A stretch of 52,193 bases of DNA, taken from Bacteroidales bacterium. GTDB taxonomy: Bacteria > Bacteroidota > Bacteroidia > Bacteroidales > PUMT01. The stretch lies in NCBI GenBank assembly GCA_007135095.1, contig SLJO01000067.1, positions 69,849-122,041 on the forward strand, given 5' to 3'. A program made the position numbers and the translations under genes. The notes under the pieces are model-generated. The model saw nothing but the letters and a program-made list of their open reading frames with translations, was not told the origin of the DNA and did no database searches. Shown one piece after another: positions 45,653 through 52,193 of this stretch (position 1 is its first letter; each line of letters starts with the position of its first letter).

Positions 45653-47069
45653 CGTCTCCCTGGCCAAAAGCAAGGTTGATGCCCAACCAGACATTGACAT
45701 TCCTTTTGCGGTGGGGTACGATGGTGGAGAGGATGTTATCACTTACCATGTAAAAATTAAACGCCCTTCTCCTCACCGAAAAGCCCATTCCGAGATTGTT
45801 AAAATGGTTATTCATCAGCGAGTAGGAAACAGAGGCAGAAAGCCAGTGATTGATATCAGAACCTGCCGAAAGAGTAACGGCCTGCTCAAAACTGTTCCGG
45901 TATATTTCAGAGCTGCTCAGCATGCCGAGGCTGATGCCCGAATTCAGCTCCCAGGCGGCACCCATATAGATTCTTGTTGGAAGACCGCTCCTGTATCTCT
46001 CTTCCCGGGTATCTATGAGTCCCCTGAGTGTATCCCCCAGCTTTTCTGAAGGAACCGAGTCATCACGGTAATCAAAGACGGGTGAAAGATCCAGGCCTTC
46101 ATATTCAAAATGGCTGTCCATCGAAAGATTATATACATCACGTTTCCAGCTGATAAAGCCAAAATCGGTTATACTGGCATACAGCGTCAGGGGTTCGGTA
46201 AGCCGGTATGTGGCACCGATATCCAGGGCAAGTCCCTGATTTCTGTTATTGAACAGGAAATTACCCCTGGAATAGTCTTCCCGGTCAAAATTTGAATGGA
46301 TATCTTCTATACCGCCATTCTCATTTCTTTCAAGGGTAACGGGCATGGAAAAATCCATGTTGAATTCAGACCTCAGGGTGATATTGTAGGATTCAGGATC
46401 AGTATAAAGGTTCATATGGGTACCGGTAAATGACAGGTTTGCCTTTCCGAACAGGAGCTTGGTCCTGACACCCAGGCTCAGCCTTTCGCCGACCAGGCGG
46501 GAATAGCCAATTGAGTACTCCCTGAAATAATTCAGTTCACCCCCGAAACGGGAAAAGTCGGCACTCCGTCCGGCGAACTGCTCATTACCCTCGAGACCCA
46601 GCAGGATCAAATCCCTTGGCAGGTTAGCCCTGATTGAAGCCCTGTCGGCAATATTAAAGCTGAAATACGATGTATTTCTCCTGTAACCGAACGATAGTAT
46701 GCCAACATTCATATCAGGGGCTATGGTATTGAGATTCCTGAGCTTTGATGTAAAGTTTTGCTGATCGGCATCGGGATGCATAAACGTGATGAGTGAATCA
46801 TACCGTGAATGCTTGAATATGACGTCACTGAAGCTGGCAAAATTACTTTTCATATTCATATTCAATGAAGAAATCATTGGCAGACCGATATAGTAGTCGT
46901 GATCATGCTGATGGGCAGGGTTCAGGAACGATGACTGGGGTATCCGGTCCATAAAATAAATGGTCCTGTTCACCTGCGCCTTCAGGGGTTGAAACATTAC
47001 CAGCATTAAAAAGATTATTGCATATGTTGCCGCGGCGGGTGCCCGGCCTCCTGCCCTTTTATTTTGCAT
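45648..47069 (-). CDS. DUF5723 family outer-membrane barrel protein
   Basis: A 473-aa protein from the chosen ATG. The signal peptide (about 10-32, YAIIFLMLVMFQPLKAQ) is followed by NRTIYFMDRIPQSSFLNPAH, the standard start of DUF5723, which resembles the PorP opening with its FLNPA motif. The remaining sequence is alternating beta strands with aromatic girdles (YSIGYSRLVGERLSLGVRTK, DIGATYRLTEPLTLYASITD, HWLSASVSYSLMNNHFNNLG), as in a 14- to 16-strand barrel. An upstream GTG/ATG frame reaches 47135 but would overlap the lipoprotein gene by 11 nt and lengthen the signal peptide past normal. It ends with a weak terminator. Paired with the lipoprotein 56 nt upstream. Confidence 0.85.
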   Translation of the reverse strand: MQNKRAGGRAPAAATYAIIFLMLVMFQPLKAQVNRTIYFMDRIPQSSFLNPAHQHDHDYYIGLPMISSLNMNMKSNFASFSDVIFKHSRYDSLITFMHPDADQQNFTSKLRNLNTIAPDMNVGILSFGYRRNTSYFSFNIADRASIRANLPRDLILLGLEGNEQFAGRSADFSRFGGELNYFREYSIGYSRLVGERLSLGVRTKLLFGKANLSFTGTHMNLYTDPESYNITLRSEFNMDFSMPVTLERNENGGIEDIHSNFDREDYSRGNFLFNNRNQGLALDIGATYRLTEPLTLYASITDFGFISWKRDVYNLSMDSHFEYEGLDLSPVFDYRDDSVPSEKLGDTLRGLIDTREERYRSGLPTRIYMGAAWELNSGISLGMLSSSEIYRNSFEQAVTLSAGSDINHWLSASVSYSLMNNHFNNLGMGFSVRRRAFNFYMVSDNILSTIVPHRKRNVNVWLGINLAFGQGDD

Positions 47070-47124
47070 ATCACCTGGTTTATTAATCTCCACTAAAGTA
47101 AAATCCTGTTCACTCCGGCCACTT

Positions 47125-49227
47125 TTATTTTTCAATACTCAGCCCCGCCTTAAGCCTGATCCTGAAATCCAGCCTGTCGGTTGTCATGAATTTTACCGGC
47201 AGATTCGAGCCATTGCTTTGGCTTGAGATGAACCGTGCCATAATAATTATATGGGTGGCCTGCTTAAGCAGTGCGGCAACATTTTTGGGAATCTCTACCT
47301 CCGATTCCGTCACGGTCTCACTCCCCCCGATAACACCTCCCCTGTCATCCACCCCGGCAGCATCCATCACTGCAATTTCCTCAAAAGTATAAAGCACACT
47401 GTTTGCCAGCGAGTCGAAAAGACTCATGCTTACCGATGCACCGCTGGGAAATGCATTAGTTACAAGCATATGCATATAAAGGTTTTCAATCATGTCAATT
47501 TCATCCTGGTATGCGCCTATTGACATGGTGTCGGTCAGGACAAGGCTGTTAAGCTGCATATCGAGCGGCAGTTCAAACTCCATGCCCATCAGTGCGCTGC
47601 TTTCAGAGGTAATGAAATTAGCGGCCCCTCCCGGCCCTTGCGGATTCATCAGCACAGAAGCATTAACCCTGAAGACTGATGGCGGCAGCGATGCAAAGCC
47701 GATGATATTTGATGATCCGCTTTCAATAAGGTACTCACCCGAAAATGAGCCGAACGGTTCATCCGGATAGCCAATAGTAAATTTTTTTCGCTCCTCATCA
47801 AACAGGTTTGCCTGCCTTGTGCGGTCGGCCGACCGGGCAGTCATGTTCAGCGAAAGCTCGGAAGGGATGCCGCCGCTGTTTTCATAAAAAATCCGGATCA
47901 AGGGGCTCGTTAACCGGAAATCGCCGGAAATCTTGTTAAACAGGTCATGGTCAATCATAAAATCTTCAATTTCAAGGTCGAATTCCCCCTGGCCCAGGTA
48001 GCCGCTTGTATGCCCAATCATAAAATCGCTGAACCATATGTCAAGGTCAGCTGATTCACCGGAAAGATCAAATTCCACCATTTCATTGCTGTCTGATCCC
48101 ACATAAAGGGTATATTCCATCACCAGCCTTACCCGGTCGTCCAGCCCGATATCGGCATCCAGGAGTTTATATGCCCCCTCTGTGCGGCCTCCGGCGCCAT
48201 CGGAAATGATTTCGAACCCGCATGTGTTCCCATCCCTGGTGACGTTGGTCAGGGCAACATCCATTGTGAGTCCGCCGGAAACATTGTCAACGGCATAATG
48301 AACAACCCCTTCTTTTATGTTCAGCTCCTCGAGCTCCACATCTTCTTCAAAATTCAGTACCATGGCGTCTCCTGCGGTATCCAGCATGGTTTTTGCTATC
48401 ATTGCTTTACCCTTAATGACAACCAGGTCATTCGAATTGATCTCGAGTTCAATATCATCCGACAAGTCTATTAAAACCTCATTGCTGCTGGAGGATGTGC
48501 TGAATCCCAAAACCTCTATGGTCAGGTTCTGCGTGACCGTTACCCCTTCCAGCGGGGAACCTATTGTTGCCGACTCCCCGGGGCCCAGGTTCTCATAAAC
48601 GAACCTGCCGGCCTCAGTCCCCGCTGGTTCATTTAAAAGCCTGATCTCCATATTCACCTCAACGGGGAGGTTGTTGCGTGCTGTCATTTCAAGTTCGCCG
48701 CTGGCAAAAAGAACATATTCAAGATTTTCAAGCACCGCGGTAGCCATGCCGCCGGGATCCTGCCGGGGCACCTGTGGAAAAACCGCTGTATTTCCCTCTG
48801 CATTCTGAATGACCGATGCTTCGGGTTCGTTGATGCGACCGGCAATATCTCCCAGGCTTATGCTTGTGAGTGTGCTGAAATCATCCAGCCTGACCGGATC
48901 TGTCCTGAAGGTCCTGAAGATGGGATCAGGAAGAGGCAATTCAAGCATCTCGTTGAGCGTAACGGAAAAAACCGAATCTTCCCTGAATACAAGGGTGATG
49001 GTATTGTCTGCATCAAAAAACACAGTGGAGTCATCGTGCTCCAGAAGATTTCCAAGGGTAAGGTTTCCATGCGCAAGGGGCAGCAGCAGGGTTGGATTGT
49101 AACTTATCCGGTCGGACAATATGTCAAAGTCAAGATTATCTTTAATACATGATGCCAAAAGCAAAATAAGAATCACCAGGGGCACCGACATAAGCTTTTT
49201 CAGCCCAGGCCTGATTGTGTAATACAT
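47125..49227 (-). CDS. Large lipoprotein, beta-rich, unrecognised family
   Basis: A 700-aa exported lipoprotein. The N-terminal helix (LMSVPLVILILLLASC) ends in lipobox LLASC. The start at 49227 is chosen because it gives a normal signal; a longer frame from 49272 adds 15 residues. The mature part is almost wholly beta strand with regular short repeats of charged and hydrophobic residues (LEITIEV-type segments around TIEVLGFSTSSSSNEVLIDL, GGLTMDVALTNVTRDGNTCG), as in an elongated beta-sandwich or late-embryogenesis-like module protein. I could not assign a family. Its tight spacing with the DUF5723 barrel suggests a joint outer-membrane role. Confidence 0.75.
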   Translation of the reverse strand: MYYTIRPGLKKLMSVPLVILILLLASCIKDNLDFDILSDRISYNPTLLLPLAHGNLTLGNLLEHDDSTVFFDADNTITLVFREDSVFSVTLNEMLELPLPDPIFRTFRTDPVRLDDFSTLTSISLGDIAGRINEPEASVIQNAEGNTAVFPQVPRQDPGGMATAVLENLEYVLFASGELEMTARNNLPVEVNMEIRLLNEPAGTEAGRFVYENLGPGESATIGSPLEGVTVTQNLTIEVLGFSTSSSSNEVLIDLSDDIELEINSNDLVVIKGKAMIAKTMLDTAGDAMVLNFEEDVELEELNIKEGVVHYAVDNVSGGLTMDVALTNVTRDGNTCGFEIISDGAGGRTEGAYKLLDADIGLDDRVRLVMEYTLYVGSDSNEMVEFDLSGESADLDIWFSDFMIGHTSGYLGQGEFDLEIEDFMIDHDLFNKISGDFRLTSPLIRIFYENSGGIPSELSLNMTARSADRTRQANLFDEERKKFTIGYPDEPFGSFSGEYLIESGSSNIIGFASLPPSVFRVNASVLMNPQGPGGAANFITSESSALMGMEFELPLDMQLNSLVLTDTMSIGAYQDEIDMIENLYMHMLVTNAFPSGASVSMSLFDSLANSVLYTFEEIAVMDAAGVDDRGGVIGGSETVTESEVEIPKNVAALLKQATHIIIMARFISSQSNGSNLPVKFMTTDRLDFRIRLKAGLSIEK

Positions 49228-49596
49228 ATGTAAAATTTTAATTCCTCTTGTTGGATATACCCTGATTAGCAATATTTTCTCCCCCTGTTCATTGATTCAT
49301 GAACTCTTGTTCAATATTATAATTCATGAAAGAAACAAATTAAATGAGAGCCCATGCCGGGTGAAATGGAGGGCCCTATCGTGTCAGATATTGAAAATAG
49401 TGTCACAGGCGATTTTTATATATATTTTTATTTTTATCGAAAATTTTAGAATTATTTGATCTGAAAAATAAAAAAAATCCGGACCGAAAGCATCAGAAAT
49501 TTACTGGCCGGAACTTTTTCCCTTGAAACGGATCTGCCTTTTTAAACCAGAACGCCCTTACTTTGCTAAGGTTCGGGTAACTTTAAATAATTCAGG
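49228..49596. other. 369-nt intergenic region before the large lipoprotein gene
   Basis: AT-rich, with no gene seen. It holds two copies of the palindrome TTCATGAA (49296-49303 and 49323-49330), one of them inside the inverted repeat GTTCAT-6 nt-ATGAAC (49287-49304), and a weak stem CCTTA/TAAGG (49556-49571) just beyond the stop of the DUF3352-like gene. The palindromes lie about 60 to 100 nt upstream of the lipoprotein ATG on its strand, a fair place for an operator. Confidence 0.45.
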
Positions 49597-52193
49597 CTAA
49601 TAAACGGTGTAATTGTACAAAAAGTTACTGTCAGAACCAACAATTAAATGAAAATTACCCTGACCCGGCTGCAGGAATCCGATGGTAAACGGTGCCCTGC
49701 CAATTAGAGGAAAGCCGTTGTAAATTTCACCGTTTGAATTAAACAAAAATATCTGCCCCCTGTCCTGGGAGACCACTCCGAGCTTACGGTCAGAACGGGA
49801 AAAGTGAAAGTATAGGGGGGCATGCCTGACGGGAACCTCAAGAGCATGGCTGAATAAGGCCGACCCGTCGCGGGAGTAGACATCAAGGCGGTCATCGTCA
49901 AGGAAAATGTATTCCCCGGATCCATCGCCGGTGATATCATGGTACTCAAAAAAGTGACCGGCTGAGTAGTCGCCCAGGCTTAAGGTTTCGGTTTTGCCAT
50001 TTAAATAAATATGCCACACCTGCCCCAGTGTATCTGTAAGTGCCAGCCGGGGGTCTGCTGAGCGGCCGGCTTCAAAGGCTATGGGGTTGTGCAGGGAAAC
50101 CGGAAACGAGGCATCGGGCCTGACTCTTGTTCTGCCCCTGCGGTCGGTAATATAAACACGCTGCCGGTCGGCAAATACAATATAGTCCCTGCCGCCGGTC
50201 CTGAAAAATTCAATCCTGTGGTGCACGTTATGTTCGGTACCGGTAAATTCCCAGCCGCTTATTATATTCCCGTCTTTTGAGCGCACCACCACCGATTTAT
50301 CCTCGCATGCGACAAATATCCGGTAGTTCCTGTCATTATCATAGTCAAAAACAGCTATTCCATTGGTGGCCGGAGATGGAAGCCGGATCGGATAACGGCC
50401 CACATCATTACTGTTGCGGTCAATCAAAAAAATCTGCTCCCTGGTATTGAATAAAAACTGCAGCCGTCCGTTATTATAGTAATCAATCTGGTGCACATCC
50501 CCCATTATCTCAGAGGCAAGATGCTTTTTCCATAATATACGGCCCGTATTGTTTATAAGGTAGATGGTATTGTTGAGATCCTGAACGAAAATCTCATTTT
50601 CACCAGTATTATGATTAAGGGTAAGAAGGGGTTTGAAATCTATAATCGTATCCAGGAGGGTTTGCCATTCGGTACGGGGCTCTTCTATAATAACAGGGGA
50701 ATACTTAAGAAAAATGTTGTTATAGAGCATATCCCTCCCGTAGCTGAATTGCAGTGATACAGCCTGGAACTTGCGGAATGATTCAAGGCCGCCGGCAAGG
50801 TTTTCCCTGTGCTCCTCCCGGAAAAGACCCGTGAACAGACCGGCCGACCGGGGCACACTGGAATAAAAAAAGAGATTGTTCCTTGATACAAGGTTATCGG
50901 AAAAATCAATAAACCGCCTGTTTTCACTGAGCGTCTGGTTAAGCACATTGGCATGTATAAAACCGGAAAGCCCGCTTACCGACTCCCCGAAGACAAGGTA
51001 ATTTCCCACAAAACAATAATAGGAAGTCTGCACTGGCCTGAACAGCATCCCGAAAAGCAGCTCGCCGGTATTGCTGAAAGGGAAACTGTAAATATCAAAG
51101 GAGGTCTCCCTGTCAACCTGGTAGACCTGTTTATAGGAGTCCGCATCATTCCCTTGCATTTCTGCGTGGTGCTCCAGCATCCCGAGCAGCGATTCCGAAG
51201 CCATGGACCGGCTTTGTGTTTTTATTACCAGGAAAGATTCGCCTGTTTCCCCGGGATCTTCCCAGCCGGTCAGTACCATGGCAACCTCCTGCTCCATAAA
51301 TGAATGAAAAGTCTCCACCGGGTCAGCCCCGGTAAGGCGGATGAAGCTGTCTTTCATCCGGTTATAGTCTTTGAGCCTCCCTGTATTATCAAGCCACTTA
51401 TGATAACTGGCATTAAAAGCCTCCTTATCGGAGAAGCCCATAGCTAGGAAGGCTGAAGTAAAGCCGGGAATTACCGATTCCACCCCTATATTTACGGGTG
51501 ATTGTCCGCTGAAAACATTCAGATAGTTATCCTCTTCTATGTTTGAATAGGAGAAGCCGTTCATCATCAGCGCATCATCCCGAAGGTGCAGATCCAGTTC
51601 CGCCCAGTTTGCAAGATCCGAAAAATCCTTCAGGAACCCCTGGGCTTCGCCTTTAGTGAAAGAGGACAAATAGCGGGGCAGAAACGTTAGATTTATGTAC
51701 ACATTGGCATCAACATTGCTGCCACTTGTTGTATGAACTCTCTGAAATGCAGCATCTTCTGTAACGTTGCTGCCTGCGGCCGACTGGGTAACGGCATTTT
51801 CAAGCAGAATGGGAGAAAAACTCATCATTAACAACCCGTTGCTCAGCGCCCATGACAGTTCGCGCTTCCTTCCGTCCATGTTAAGCGCCGTTTCATATAT
51901 TTTCACCCGTCCCATTGAGCGTTCCCTGACATGGCCGTGCCGTGACATGATCCTGTGCATGAGTTCCCCGGCATCCCTTATTTCTGCTGCCCGTGAAAGT
52001 CCCATATAGAACACTGCGTCATAACTGCCTTGTCCCGAAGGGTGTATCGAAAAACACAGTCCCCTGTCAGCGGCAAGCCCTGATATCTCCGGATCCTGGT
52101 CAAAGAGTGAATCAAGGTACTCCACCTGCCTGACAAGAAAGCCGGTGCCAAATACCCGGTTTAGATCGGTCCATAATCCGGTCCGGCTGTTAA
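49597..52193 (-). CDS. DUF3352-like protein with C-terminal propeller repeats, 5'-truncated by window edge
   Basis: The frame is open up to the right edge, so at least 865 residues are visible and the start is outside. The first half resembles DUF3352, proteins with a beta-rich exported body: FSYSNIEEDNYLNVFSGQSP, ALSNGLLMMSFSPILLENAV, YYCFVGNYLVFGESVSGLSG. From about nt 50620 down, the pattern changes to repeated blades with short turns (QDLNNTIYLINNTGRILWKK, VACEDKSVVVRSKDGNIISG, RQRVYITDRRGRTRVRPDAS), similar to PQQ or FG-GAP-like beta-propellers. Exported by analogy, since its signal peptide is off the edge. The combination is seen in Bacteroidota; the function is unknown. Confidence 0.72.
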   Translation of the reverse strand, partial: NSRTGLWTDLNRVFGTGFLVRQVEYLDSLFDQDPEISGLAADRGLCFSIHPSGQGSYDAVFYMGLSRAAEIRDAGELMHRIMSRHGHVRERSMGRVKIYETALNMDGRKRELSWALSNGLLMMSFSPILLENAVTQSAAGSNVTEDAAFQRVHTTSGSNVDANVYINLTFLPRYLSSFTKGEAQGFLKDFSDLANWAELDLHLRDDALMMNGFSYSNIEEDNYLNVFSGQSPVNIGVESVIPGFTSAFLAMGFSDKEAFNASYHKWLDNTGRLKDYNRMKDSFIRLTGADPVETFHSFMEQEVAMVLTGWEDPGETGESFLVIKTQSRSMASESLLGMLEHHAEMQGNDADSYKQVYQVDRETSFDIYSFPFSNTGELLFGMLFRPVQTSYYCFVGNYLVFGESVSGLSGFIHANVLNQTLSENRRFIDFSDNLVSRNNLFFYSSVPRSAGLFTGLFREEHRENLAGGLESFRKFQAVSLQFSYGRDMLYNNIFLKYSPVIIEEPRTEWQTLLDTIIDFKPLLTLNHNTGENEIFVQDLNNTIYLINNTGRILWKKHLASEIMGDVHQIDYYNNGRLQFLFNTREQIFLIDRNSNDVGRYPIRLPSPATNGIAVFDYDNDRNYRIFVACEDKSVVVRSKDGNIISGWEFTGTEHNVHHRIEFFRTGGRDYIVFADRQRVYITDRRGRTRVRPDASFPVSLHNPIAFEAGRSADPRLALTDTLGQVWHIYLNGKTETLSLGDYSAGHFFEYHDITGDGSGEYIFLDDDRLDVYSRDGSALFSHALEVPVRHAPLYFHFSRSDRKLGVVSQDRGQIFLFNSNGEIYNGFPLIGRAPFTIGFLQPGQGNFHLIVGSDSNFLYNYTVY

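Noticed and set aside
1-52193. Mobile elements, CRISPR, tRNA or rRNA genes, prophage
   Set aside because: No transposase or integrase frames, no regular direct repeats with spacers, and no tRNA-like or rRNA-like segments were seen in the gaps.

Overview
The window looks like chromosomal DNA of a Bacteroidota bacterium, most likely from the order Bacteroidales or Marinilabiliales. This rests on four observations: a complete core type IX secretion (gliding/Por) operon; lineage-typical families (DUF4270, DUF4834, DUF5723, HU-CCDC81/SPOR fusion, short GT5 protein); promoter-like boxes of the Bacteroidota type (TAnnTTTG at -7, TTTG near -33); and few Shine-Dalgarno sequences. I found no tRNA, rRNA, CRISPR array, insertion sequence or phage gene. 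Species cannot be named from this.

Layout. 1-2.8 kb: the 3' part of metG converges on an HU/SPOR septal-type protein. 2.9-9.3 kb: a forward nucleotide-sugar cluster (WbpE aminotransferase, WbpD acetyltransferase, WbpB and WbpA-like dehydrogenases, GalE, RfbB). It fits synthesis of a UDP-2,3-diacetamido-2,3-dideoxy-uronic acid plus two further sugar nucleotides. 9.3-11.4 kb: a reverse pair, DUF4270 lipoprotein and an N-domain-only glycogen-synthase-like protein. 11.7-15.9 kb: panC-panD-flippase-like membrane protein-rfaE2-radA. 15.9-20.9 kb: divergent PBP1A and topA. 20.9-28.5 kb: an arginase-fold protein that has lost its metal ligands, then porP/sprF-gldK-gldL-gldM-gldN, closed by a strong bidirectional terminator. 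28.6-32.4 kb: manC (reverse), mlaE-mlaF and an NmrA-like protein. 32.6-35.4 kb: a GH78 alpha-L-rhamnosidase. 35.4-36.6 kb: a UbiB/AarF kinase gene broken by an internal deletion and frame change. 36.8-38.8 kb: a small SAP/Rho-N-like protein, an aldo/keto reductase and a DCC thiol protein. 39.0-45.4 kb: a reverse run of two FAD proteins, a PNPOx-like protein, a YfhO membrane protein and DUF4834. 45.6-52.2 kb: a reverse run of a DUF5723 barrel, a large lipoprotein and a DUF3352-like protein that leaves the window.

How the genes fit together. The dominant theme is the cell envelope: surface polysaccharide precursors (Wbp, GalE, RfbB, ManC, RfaE2), peptidoglycan (PBP1A, SPOR), lipid transport (MlaEF), outer-membrane lipoproteins and barrels, and protein secretion (PorP-GldKLMN). 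In Porphyromonas gingivalis the Wbp sugar pathway supplies the linker by which type IX cargo is fixed to anionic LPS. Finding both the Wbp genes and the secretion core within 26 kb is the most interesting feature of the window, although they are not one operon. Other points worth attention are the metal-site-less arginase homologue placed directly before the secretion genes, the GT5 protein lacking its substrate loop and second domain, and the deleted UbiB gene.
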